33,507 nucleotides of DNA, from the IMG/VR virus record IMGVR_UViG_3300024048_000009, positions 1 to 33,507 of that record; one strand, given 5' to 3'. Positions 23,191 to 30,152 of the stretch are shown piece after piece. How positions within the stretch are numbered: position 1 is the stretch's first letter; every line of letters starts with the position of its first letter. This DNA is from a virus. A program made the translations under genes and the position numbers. The notes under the pieces were generated by a model that saw only the letters and a program-made list of their open reading frames with translations, was not told the origin of the DNA and made no database searches.

Positions 23191-24906
23191 ATGCCTGATT
23201 TTCGACAAAAGACTCATGTGGTAAAGCCCCTGCAGGACATCCGCAAGCGTTTCGAGCTGTTGTCTACCCGCCGGGTGCTTTTGATTAACCGTCTGGGCGG
23301 GATCGGCGATATCCTCTGTGCCCGTCTGCTCTTCGAGGACCTGAAGCAAGTGCCCGGTGTCGGCGAGGTCACCTTTGCGGTCCCCCGGAAGTATTTACCC
23401 CTGATCCAGGACCATCCCTTTATCGATCATAAGATCGCGGTCGAGTCCCTGAATATGGACACGGTAGAGGATCACTATGTCCTGATCAAGGATATCACCA
23501 TGGTGCCCGGTAAGGTCGAGCGCCGGGCCATGCCTGAGGTAACCCGGAACCGGGCCGATGTTTTGGCCGGGTCCATTGGCCTGTCCCTGACCTCACATCG
23601 GGGTCATCTGACCTTTACGGATGAAGAAATGACCTTTGCCCGTGAATATCTCGACCGGTTGGGTCCGGGAAAGAAGATCGGAATCGCGCCGGTTACCTCC
23701 CACCCTTCGAAGGACATCCCCATACCACTTGTGCAGGATCTGATCGGTTGGTGCCGGCAGGAAGGGGCGCTTCCCCTGATATTTCATGATAGGGATCTCC
23801 CGATCAAGGGCGGAATAACCTGCCGCGGTCTCGGTCTCAGAGAGTGGATGGCCGTGACATCCTTATTAGACGCGGTGGTTGCCCCGGCATCGGCCATGTT
23901 CTGGATTTCTCAGCTCACTGCGAGGCCCACGGTGGCCGTATTCGGGTGCGAAGACCTGCGGGTTTTCGGGAAATACCACCTGAACCTGCGAATAATAGAG
24001 CGACGGGCCAAAGGGACCCGGCTGCCATATTCCACAGTGGTGGGAAAACAGGACCGGGTAGAGCCGTTTAAGGGCGACTGGGTATACTGTCCCTGCTGGG
24101 ATGCGCTCAAGTGCGCGTACAAGGAGTGGGGAGATTATCCGCCCCTCTGTCTCGAATCGATCCAGCCGGAGGAGATCACCCGTGAGTTAAAGGAGATATT
24201 GAACGCCCCTGATCCGGCAGAGGCCTTTGACCGGGATTATTTTATGAAGCGGGGGCATTTAGGCTGGTACAACGCGGAGGCCTGGGGCACTGACAACACG
24301 TTCCACCAGAGTTATGCCGGGTTTATCATCGACGTGTTAGGGCTTTCGCCCGGGGACCGGCTGTTGGATGTGGGGGCCGCGTTCGGGGATCTCGTGTATC
24401 ACCTGCGCCAACAGGGTATCGACGCCCACGGGGTGGATATCTCCAAATATACGGTTAAAACCCGGCACGTTTCGACCCTGAAGCAGGCGGATGTATCCAT
24501 GGGTCTGCCTTACAGAGACGGGTTCTTTGATGTGGTAATTTCGAGGGACTGTCTCGAACATATACCGGAGACGCGGGTACTTGATGCGCTAAACCATATC
24601 GAACGGGTCCTAAAGCCCGCAGGGCTGGCCTTTCTTGCCATTGCCACGGATTATTTTGATAAGGAGACCCAAAAACGGGTGCACAAAATCAAGCAGGACC
24701 CGACCCATGTCTGTATCCGGGATACGACCTGGTGGCACTGGAAGCTGAAAAAAGCCGGGCTCATACCCGATGACGCGGTCGGCGGCCGGGTATCGGCGCA
24801 TCCGTTGGTGTCGGGGAATCGATGGGAGATATTTACGGCAAGAAGTGGGAATGGGACGGGGGTGGGAAAAGATGAACATCGAGGTAAGCGAAGACTCCGA
24901 TTTTGA
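23191..24906 (+). CDS. Glycosyltransferase family 9-methyltransferase fusion (571 aa)
   Basis: 571 residues with two enzymatic halves. Residues 27-52 (RRVLLINRLGGIGDILCARLL) carry the GGIGD N-motif of ADP-heptose:LPS heptosyltransferase-type GT9 enzymes. A second Rossmann half starts near 161 (KKIGIAPVTSHPSKDIP) and includes AVVAPASAMFWISQL near 228. Around 290-340 is a Cys-containing GT9-like tail. Residues 350-560 form a class I SAM methyltransferase: motif I LLDVGAAFGD (391-400), acidic loop VDIS, and FDVVISRDCLEHI near 446. The last residues (HRGKRRLRF) are encoded by a dispersed-repeat fragment. The likely role is transfer of a nucleotide-activated sugar and methylation of a glycan on the virion or host envelope; the substrate is unknown. 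It starts a cassette of similar enzymes. Confidence 0.75.
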   Translation: MPDFRQKTHVVKPLQDIRKRFELLSTRRVLLINRLGGIGDILCARLLFEDLKQVPGVGEVTFAVPRKYLPLIQDHPFIDHKIAVESLNMDTVEDHYVLIKDITMVPGKVERRAMPEVTRNRADVLAGSIGLSLTSHRGHLTFTDEEMTFAREYLDRLGPGKKIGIAPVTSHPSKDIPIPLVQDLIGWCRQEGALPLIFHDRDLPIKGGITCRGLGLREWMAVTSLLDAVVAPASAMFWISQLTARPTVAVFGCEDLRVFGKYHLNLRIIERRAKGTRLPYSTVVGKQDRVEPFKGDWVYCPCWDALKCAYKEWGDYPPLCLESIQPEEITRELKEILNAPDPAEAFDRDYFMKRGHLGWYNAEAWGTDNTFHQSYAGFIIDVLGLSPGDRLLDVGAAFGDLVYHLRQQGIDAHGVDISKYTVKTRHVSTLKQADVSMGLPYRDGFFDVVISRDCLEHIPETRVLDALNHIERVLKPAGLAFLAIATDYFDKETQKRVHKIKQDPTHVCIRDTTWWHWKLKKAGLIPDDAVGGRVSAHPLVSGNRWEIFTARSGNGTGVGKDEHRGKRRLRF

Positions 24907-24922
24907 ATAAAGGGCAAAAAAG

Positions 24923-25120
24923 TCTCTCGCAGAGGCACAGAGGGCACAGAGAAAAGATTTATAAATTAGAAACTCTGTGATCCCTGCCCGCCAGTGCCAG
25001 GCGATGGCAGGCGGGTCTGTGGGCCCTGTGAGAGAAAATCTTTTAAAATTAAAAACTCTGTGTCCCCTGCCCGCAATGCTTCGCAACGCGAGGCAGGCGG
25101 GTCTGTGGGCTCTGTGAGAG
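24923..25120. repeat. CTCTGTG element with two nested GC modules (reverse)
   Basis: After CTCTCGCAGAGGCACAGAGG and the inner stem, one module (CCTGCCCGCCAGTGC...GCAGGCGGG, 24983-25016) and a second (CCTGCCCGCAATGC...GAGGCAGGCGGG, 25066-25101) are inserted in reverse orientation. The final CTCTGTGAGAGG is directly before the next ATG. The element fills the 217-bp gap. Confidence 0.85.
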
Positions 25121-25123
25121 GAA

Positions 25124-26206
25124 ATGATGAAAAAATTTCTGTTTGTGCATGATATTGAGAAGGGCTGGTTGGAGAAACACCGCACGGCCCGGGAGGCGAC
25201 GCAGAATGTGGCCGTGTGCTGGATGAAATGCTGGGACTGGAAGAACAGGGAGGCCGAGTGTCAGTCCTGGCAGGAGGTGACGGTAGAGGAGTGCAACCGG
25301 TTTGAGTATGTCATGTTCTGGCTGCTGACCGAACCGGGCAACCCGGAGAAGTACGAGAAGATCCTCCGGGTGATCCGCGAGATGAAAACCGCGAGCATCG
25401 CGTACTGTGACGGACCGGTAGGCTGGGGGTATCAGATGAATTCACTCCCCCTGCCCTTTAAAAAAACCTGGCTCAGTATCTGCCGCGAGGCAGAACATAT
25501 GTTTTGTTATTCGAGGGACGAGAGTATTCCCTACTGGCGGGCGATCCGCGGGGGTGGGCATTTTCACTCGGTCGAGTATCCGTATCCGATCGAGGTATCG
25601 AACGGCAGGCATTTTCACGCGATCGACCGGCCGCATCCCGTAGAGGCGGCAGAGACAGTGGGGGATATCCCGAAAGGGTCTTATGTGGCATTGGGCAAGG
25701 GTATCCAGAATGTCAATGAAGAACGAAATATCTTCTCTTCCCTGGCCGTGGCCCGGTTTCTCCGCGACAGATACGGACTATCCGTGTTTTTGCATACGGC
25801 CACTCCGATCGAAGACGCGGCCGTCATGCGGGACAGTTACGCATTGGTCGGGCTGACCGACGTGGAGGAGATAGAGTTGAAGCCCTGGGGCCGGTATCTC
25901 AAGGACCTGGCCCGTGCCCGGATCGCCGTGCATCTCGATATCTTAGAGACCCGGGGGCAGTTCCCCTTAGACTGCGCCACGGTGGAGGTACCGCTTGTGT
26001 GCAGCGGGTCTGTGGCCGGGGAGCGGTTGTTTCCGTACACCTATATCCAACACCCGCGCGATATCGACCGGGCCTGTCATCTGGCGGATCGGCTCCTGAA
26101 AGAACCGGAATTTTACAAAAAAGTGGTGGATCATGCCCGCAAGGCCATAAGGGCCTACTCCTACGAGTCGGTCCGGGAGCAGTTTGAAATGGCGGTGGCA
26201 TCATGA
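25124..26206 (+). CDS. Glycosyltransferase, GT-B fold (360 aa)
   Basis: 360 residues; ATG 25124 is followed by a second in-frame ATG, with GAGAGG as Shine-Dalgarno from the repeat. The N-terminal half begins with a Rossmann strand (KFLFVHDIEKGWLEK). The C-terminal half shows the GT-B/GT4-like layout: YLKDLARARIAVHLDIL, an FPLDCATVEVPLVCSGSVAGERLF segment in the donor-sugar region, then DIDRACHLADRLLKEPEFYKKV and a C-terminal helix. A GHFHSVEYPYPIE / RHFHAIDRPHPVE duplication (about residues 145-176) looks like a local tandem duplication. The gene overlaps the next by 4 bp (ATGA), so the two are translationally coupled. It likely acts in the same glycan pathway as its neighbours; donor and acceptor are unknown. 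Confidence 0.7.
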   Translation: MMKKFLFVHDIEKGWLEKHRTAREATQNVAVCWMKCWDWKNREAECQSWQEVTVEECNRFEYVMFWLLTEPGNPEKYEKILRVIREMKTASIAYCDGPVGWGYQMNSLPLPFKKTWLSICREAEHMFCYSRDESIPYWRAIRGGGHFHSVEYPYPIEVSNGRHFHAIDRPHPVEAAETVGDIPKGSYVALGKGIQNVNEERNIFSSLAVARFLRDRYGLSVFLHTATPIEDAAVMRDSYALVGLTDVEEIELKPWGRYLKDLARARIAVHLDILETRGQFPLDCATVEVPLVCSGSVAGERLFPYTYIQHPRDIDRACHLADRLLKEPEFYKKVVDHARKAIRAYSYESVREQFEMAVAS

Positions 26207-27267
26207 AAGAGCGATGGGAACCGATACGGAAGCAGATTAATTTCAAGACCTTTATCTATATAGGCGGCGGGCTCGGTGATGTGGTGCATCATTATAAGAA
26301 CAACGCCTATTTCAGGATATTGGCGAGCCTCAGGGACTATTTTCCCCTGCTGCGGGTATATCTTTATTTAGACGGGAAGAATCCCGGTCTGACCCGGCAG
26401 ATCTTTGAAAAGGATCCGGGGATAGATGAGATCGTCACGGCCCACCAGAGGGGCGGTGACTTCAACTGGACCCATATCGACCGGTTTATGCGCGATACCT
26501 GCCGGATCGATCCGGGGGCTATGGCGGCCTATACGTCCGGGATGGATCCGGAATGGGTCGTCCGGCGTGTGGTCAACCGTATCTATCCCCTGATCCGGTT
26601 TCCGAGGATCCGGGCTATCTGTATGGATGATTTTTTTCAGCAGATGGATCTGACGGTAGACGAGTTTGACTTTGAATTGGCCGAGGTCGCCTGCGGGCCG
26701 GATGACCTGAAGGCGGCAAAGGCTCTGATCCATAAGGCCCGGTCCGACGGGTTGTGTATTATCGGTATCCATCCCTTTACCCATGATCCGGGCAGGGCGT
26801 GCTATCCGGTGAACCGATGGAAGCTGATCATCCGGGATCTGCTGAACCGGAACTATGCAGTGGCCGTATTCGGCGCCCCGGACGAGCGCGAACCGTTTAA
26901 GGAGATCCTGACCGGGGACCGGGTGATCGATCTGACCCATGAGATCGGAATCAGGACCAAGACGGCTATCCTCAAGCAATGCGCGGGGTGTATCACCATT
27001 GACGGTGCCATTATGCACCTGTCCTGGCTCCATGCCATACCCACGGTGAGTATTGTAGAGCGGACCCCTGACTGGAGCCCGAGTTTTACCACGAATGTCC
27101 ACGGGTATCACTGGGCCTCGATCGCCGAGGAACCCTTTGCCCGCCGGGTCATTGTCGAGCAGGGCAAGGCCGGGGATATCGATCCGGGAGAGGTTGTGAA
27201 AACCGTTATGATGCTGGCGCCGTTTAAGGGGATGCGGACGAGTAAGGTGTGGAGAGATCAGTTGTGA
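26203..27267 (+). CDS. GT9-like glycosyltransferase (heptosyltransferase type, 354 aa)
   Basis: 354 residues, with the start overlapping the upstream stop as ATGA. Residues 18-32 (IYIGGGLGDVVHHYK) correspond to the GT9 GxGD N-motif. Near residue 187 a second Rossmann strand (IIGIHPFTHDP) is followed by a helix and VAVFGAPDEREPF. The segment ITIDGAIMHLSWLHAIPTVSI near 265 matches the GT9 pattern D-G-x-x-H-L-A-x-x-x-x-x-P. GT9 enzymes use ADP-activated sugars for LPS core-type glycans. The N-terminal extension of 12-17 residues is short. Together with the fusion gene it is the second GT9-type enzyme of the cassette. Confidence 0.72.
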   Translation: MKERWEPIRKQINFKTFIYIGGGLGDVVHHYKNNAYFRILASLRDYFPLLRVYLYLDGKNPGLTRQIFEKDPGIDEIVTAHQRGGDFNWTHIDRFMRDTCRIDPGAMAAYTSGMDPEWVVRRVVNRIYPLIRFPRIRAICMDDFFQQMDLTVDEFDFELAEVACGPDDLKAAKALIHKARSDGLCIIGIHPFTHDPGRACYPVNRWKLIIRDLLNRNYAVAVFGAPDEREPFKEILTGDRVIDLTHEIGIRTKTAILKQCAGCITIDGAIMHLSWLHAIPTVSIVERTPDWSPSFTTNVHGYHWASIAEEPFARRVIVEQGKAGDIDPGEVVKTVMMLAPFKGMRTSKVWRDQL

Positions 27268-27283
27268 AAAAAAGATGAAAAAG

Positions 27284-27415
27284 GCTCTCACAGAGGACAC
27301 AGAGGACACAGAGAAAAGATTTATAAATAAAAAAACTCTGTGATCTCTGTGGGCTCTGCCTGCCCCGTAGCTCCGGGAGATGGTACCGGGGTGAGAGAAA
27401 ATCTTTTAAACTTTG
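27284..27415. repeat. CTCTGTG element with inverted nested GC module
   Basis: CTCTCACAGAGGACACAGAG leads to the inner stem. CTCTGCCTGCCCCGTAGCTC...GGTACCGGGGTGAGAG (27350-27393) is the reverse complement of the module at 22004, with one base different. It replaces CTCTGTGAGAG, yet the joined sequence restores GTGAGAG. This shows the module entering at the CTCT/GAGAG palindromic boundary. Confidence 0.85.
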
Positions 27416-27438
27416 CGCCAGCCTGGAGAGCTGAAATT

Positions 27439-27678
27439 ATGGAGAAGAGTATCGGGCAGTTGGTGGATGATCTAAGTATCGCTAATATCAAGATCTGGCA
27501 TTTGCAGGACAGGGTGTCGGCAGGGGATGATGATAAAAAGGTCGCGGAAGCGGCCAGGCAGATTATCGTGGAGAACACGTACCGGTGCAACCTGGTCCGG
27601 GCTATTGATCAGGCCCTGGGGCAGGAGGCGTCATACAGTGAGGTGAAACTGTTTCACTGTATGACCAATAACAAATAA
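27439..27678 (+). CDS. DUF4254-like protein (79 aa)
   Basis: A longer frame from 27340 runs through a repeat; the ATG at 27439, preceded by GGAGAG, gives 79 residues. The pattern S-IGQLVDDLSIANIKIWHLQDRV, then VAEAARQIIVENTYRCNLVRAIDQAL, matches my memory of DUF4254 proteins (helical, with L-x-N-x-x-x-W-x-x-E/Q-D and N-x-x-R-x-x-x-x-x-x-ID). DUF4254 genes are often next to GT9 glycosyltransferase genes, which agrees with the two neighbours here. The function of the family is not known to me. The last residues (TNNK) and the stop codon are encoded by AATAACN heptamers. Confidence 0.62.
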   Translation: MEKSIGQLVDDLSIANIKIWHLQDRVSAGDDDKKVAEAARQIIVENTYRCNLVRAIDQALGQEASYSEVKLFHCMTNNK

Positions 27679-27783
27679 CTAATATCCACTATCCAGTAAC
27701 CAGTATCCAGCATCCAGCATCCAGTAACCAGTAACCAGTATCCAGTAACCAGCATCCAGTATCCAGTAACCAGTAACCAGTAC
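27679..27783. repeat. Heptamer tandem array before the methyltransferase
   Basis: Units ATCCACT, ATCCAGT, AACCAGT, ATCCAGC and similar (about 15 units) follow AATAACA/AATAACT units overlapping the end of the DUF4254-like gene. The array ends in ACCCGGAGGCTGACATGG. Confidence 0.9.
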
Positions 27784-27798
27784 CCGGAGGCTGACATG
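27783..27798 (+). promoter_or_regulatory. Shine-Dalgarno leader CCCGGAGGCTGACATG at heptamer-array end
   Basis: The leader is nearly identical to those of the 1694 and 10951 genes. It is the third instance in the window of the same heptamer-to-RBS boundary. Confidence 0.7.
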
Positions 27799-28566
27799 GT
27801 CTGTAATAAGGTGTTTGAGGATAAGGATTATGAGGGCTACGTGGATATTGTGGCCAGGTTGAAGGCTACGGCCCGGGGTCTTGATGCGGACGGGATAAAA
27901 GGTGTCCCGACCGGCGGGGTCCGGTTGTGGGAGTGCGCCCACGTGGCGGGCTGTATCCGGCCCAAGCGGGGGGATGTGGTGCTGGATATCGGGAGTCACA
28001 GAGGCCTGCTCCCCTTCTATCTGAGGGAGTTGGGATGTATCGCTCACGCTATTGATCCCGATCCGCCCGATCAGGAGTTTCTGGACTATGCGTCGAATCA
28101 GCGGTGGATTGTCTATAGGGAGGCCGACATATACGCGATCCCGTATCCGGACAGGTGTTTTGATGCGGTCACATCCATCTGCGTGTTGGAGCATCTGGTG
28201 GAGGACTGCGCCGAGGACGAGTTTGTAGACCGGATTGCCGAGGCCGTCCGGGAGGTTATGCGGGTCCTGAAACCGGGGAGGGTGTTTGCCAGTACCGTTG
28301 ATTTTTACGTAAAGGGGTTTAACACATTCCGCACCTTTCACCGGGACCTGCTGTACGAGATAGTGGAGGCCGTGGCCGATGTGGCCGTACCGGTCGGGGA
28401 TCTGGATTACGACATCCCGGACCCCTGGGCCTATTACATCGAAAACAGCACAGTGTACGCCGCAGACGACCCGCGCCGGCACGAACATATCGAGAAATTG
28501 AAACAAAAGATACTACCCGACAACCTGTTTACCTGCGCGGCCCTGGTGTTGAGGAAGATGGTATGA
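27796..28566 (+). CDS. Class I SAM-dependent methyltransferase (256 aa)
   Basis: 256 residues with a perfect GGAGG. Motif I is VVLDIGSHRG (61-70), followed by the acidic end of strand 2 (AIDPDPPD) and FDAVTSICVLEHL near 118-130 with the EHL typical of type-11-like methyltransferases. The C-terminal part (RVFASTVDFYVKGFNTF onward) ends with a substrate-side helix. It closes the sugar/methyl-transfer cassette and overlaps the next fibre gene by 4 bp (ATGA). The substrate is unknown; a glycan or fibre-linked sugar fits the context. The 3' 238 bp of this gene recurs downstream as a truncated copy (30369-30606). Confidence 0.75.
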   Translation: MVCNKVFEDKDYEGYVDIVARLKATARGLDADGIKGVPTGGVRLWECAHVAGCIRPKRGDVVLDIGSHRGLLPFYLRELGCIAHAIDPDPPDQEFLDYASNQRWIVYREADIYAIPYPDRCFDAVTSICVLEHLVEDCAEDEFVDRIAEAVREVMRVLKPGRVFASTVDFYVKGFNTFRTFHRDLLYEIVEAVADVAVPVGDLDYDIPDPWAYYIENSTVYAADDPRRHEHIEKLKQKILPDNLFTCAALVLRKMV

Positions 28567-28907
28567 CCTTACGATGGGATCTATTATTACCGACAAAGAC
28601 AACCCTGATCAGGGAACGTGATCCAACTATCGCGGACGCTGACTATGATTACGCTGTTATTTGGGTGAACAAGCTGACTAACAGCGCATGGCTGTTGAAG
28701 GACAGTACCATGCAAGTCCTTCCGCCTACGACCGGGACTGTGGTTGATGTTGCCACGGCTCCAACCATAAGCATGACGGAGTTAGAGACAACGGTGGATA
28801 ACCTTCAGAAGGAAATAGACGATGAAATGATGCGTAAGTCGGTTTATGACGCAGATGAAAGTGACATCGTAGATGAGGCGGAAGCTGTTGATGGCGGGAG
28901 TTTCTGA
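28563..28907 (+). CDS. Small fibre-module protein, copy 1 (114 aa)
   Basis: 114 residues; the ATG overlaps the methyltransferase stop by 4 bp, so initiation is probably coupled. The N-terminal half is beta-type (MTLRWDLLLPTKTTLIRERD, then YAVIWVNKLTNSAWLLKDS), a pattern like small domains at the head of phage tail fibres. The C-terminal half is an acidic helix (MTELETTVDNLQKEIDDEMMRK), perhaps a trimerising coil. It sits in a fibre cluster, but I cannot name it. An identical gene is at 30603-30947. Confidence 0.62.
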   Translation: MTLRWDLLLPTKTTLIRERDPTIADADYDYAVIWVNKLTNSAWLLKDSTMQVLPPTTGTVVDVATAPTISMTELETTVDNLQKEIDDEMMRKSVYDADESDIVDEAEAVDGGSF

Positions 28908-28979
28908 GATAGTTATTGGTTATTAGTTATTAGGGAAAGGCCCAAATAACGAATAAATAAAGCAAAAGGAGAATAAATC
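28908..28979. repeat. AATAAC/GTTATT heptamer inverted repeat
   Basis: Right after the stop, GTTATTGGTTATTAGTTATTA (spacing 7) is followed, after GGGAAAGGCCC, by AATAACGAATAAATAA. The halves can pair to form a hairpin. This is the AATAACN family in opposing orientations, just before the Shine-Dalgarno AAGGAG of the next gene. Confidence 0.7.
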
Positions 28980-30056
28980 ATGGCAAATACAATTCAAGTA
29001 AAACGTGGAGCGTTCGCCTCTCTGCCGACACTGGCAGCGGGAGAGTTCGGTTTCAGTACTGACACCAAACAGATCCATATTGGTGATGGAGCGGCAAATC
29101 ACGAAGTTTTGATGCATGCCCTGTTTGACGCGCAGTCTCTGTTGGCAGCGGTTACGGATGACACCCCTGTCGCGGTTACGGTGGCGGAACAGAGAATCGT
29201 CGGTCGTAAGACGGCCGGAGACATCGCCGCCCTTACAGGCGCGGAGATTATGGCAATTTTATCCGGTCAGGCCGGCGCTGATTTTGCGATAAATACTCAT
29301 AAGATTACGGGGGTTGTGGACCCTACGGCCGATCAAGACGTGGCAACCAAGAATTATGTTGATGCTACATTGAGCGGCCTCGATCTTCATGCTTCGTGTA
29401 AATTGGCCACGGCCGCGGCATTGCCTGCATGTACTGCGGCGGGGTCGGGAGTGGGGAAAACGCTGACGGCAGATGCGGTGGGTATTTTGACGGTTGATGG
29501 AGTAGCCACTGTTCTCAACGATCGAATTCTGGTTAAAGACCAGGTCACGGGCGCTGATAACGGTATTTACAAGGTCACGACCGAGGGAACGGCGGGCGTT
29601 GCTTTTATCCTAACCAGGGCAACGGACTTTGATGCAGATGCAGAGGTGACCGCCGGGGCTTTTACTTTCATCGAGCAGGGTACGGCTAACGGTGATGAGG
29701 GCTGGATTCTTACCACGAATGATACCATTACGGTTGATACAACCGCTCTTACCTTTACGCAGTTCTCAAGCGCGGCGGCTCCCGTGGCAGATTTTGTCGG
29801 GTTGAGCGATACACCAGCGAGTTATAGCGGTGAAAGCTTGAAGATAACCCGCGTTAATGCTGGTGAAACAGCGCTTGAGTTTGTGGCTTTTGCAGCCACT
29901 TATTTAGAAGCATCTCCGAGCAATGGAGAAACAGGAAAGGCGCCTAACAGTGACTGGGCTTTTGACCACGATGCGGCAACCACCGGAGTCCATGGCGCAG
30001 GAGCAAATACGCTGCTGCACAGTGGGAGTACGATTGACGGCGGGGCCTTTGCATAA
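28980..30056 (+). CDS. Tail-fibre protein with Mtd-like N-terminal domain, copy 1 (358 aa)
   Basis: 358 residues with AAGGAGAA before the ATG. The first about 42 residues (NTIQVKRGAFASLPTLAAGE, then TDTKQIHIGDG) match the major tropism determinant N-terminal (Mtd_N) pattern, a trimeric fibre-attachment domain. VDPTADQDVATKNYVDA near 111-127 is a tail-fibre connector motif, followed by beta-repeat segments (ILVKDQVTGADNGIYKVTT; FTFIEQGTANGDEGW). The C-terminus is Gly/Ala-rich and ends GGAFA. No C-type lectin or variable-region block is visible. It likely belongs to the host-recognition fibre. An identical copy is at 31020-32096. Confidence 0.72.
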   Translation: MANTIQVKRGAFASLPTLAAGEFGFSTDTKQIHIGDGAANHEVLMHALFDAQSLLAAVTDDTPVAVTVAEQRIVGRKTAGDIAALTGAEIMAILSGQAGADFAINTHKITGVVDPTADQDVATKNYVDATLSGLDLHASCKLATAAALPACTAAGSGVGKTLTADAVGILTVDGVATVLNDRILVKDQVTGADNGIYKVTTEGTAGVAFILTRATDFDADAEVTAGAFTFIEQGTANGDEGWILTTNDTITVDTTALTFTQFSSAAAPVADFVGLSDTPASYSGESLKITRVNAGETALEFVAFAATYLEASPSNGETGKAPNSDWAFDHDAATTGVHGAGANTLLHSGSTIDGGAFA

Positions 30057-30058
30057 GT

Positions 30059-30132
30059 GTGCTGGATGCAGGATGGACGATGCAGGATGGACGATGCAGG
30101 ACTCCAGTATCCAGCATCCAGTATCCAGGAAT
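30059..30132. repeat. Opposed heptamer arrays forming a hairpin, copy 1
   Basis: CTGGATGCAGGATGGACGATG and CAGGATGGACGATGCAGGA (GGATGNN heptamers) face TCCAGTATCCAGCATCCAG (ATCCAGN heptamers). GCTGGATGC can pair with GCATCCAG. An identical copy lies at 32099-32172. Confidence 0.75.
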
Positions 30133-30152
30133 CAGTAAGGAGCGATACAATT

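Noticed and set aside
27340-27438. N-terminal extension of the DUF4254-like gene
   Set aside because: It reads through a CTCTGTG element and GC module; the DUF4254-like pattern begins right after ATG 27439.
27935-27950. Second CACGTG centre (CGCCCACGTGGCGG) as another parS site
   Set aside because: The flanks do not match GTT...AAC; it is ordinary coding sequence (ECAHVAG).
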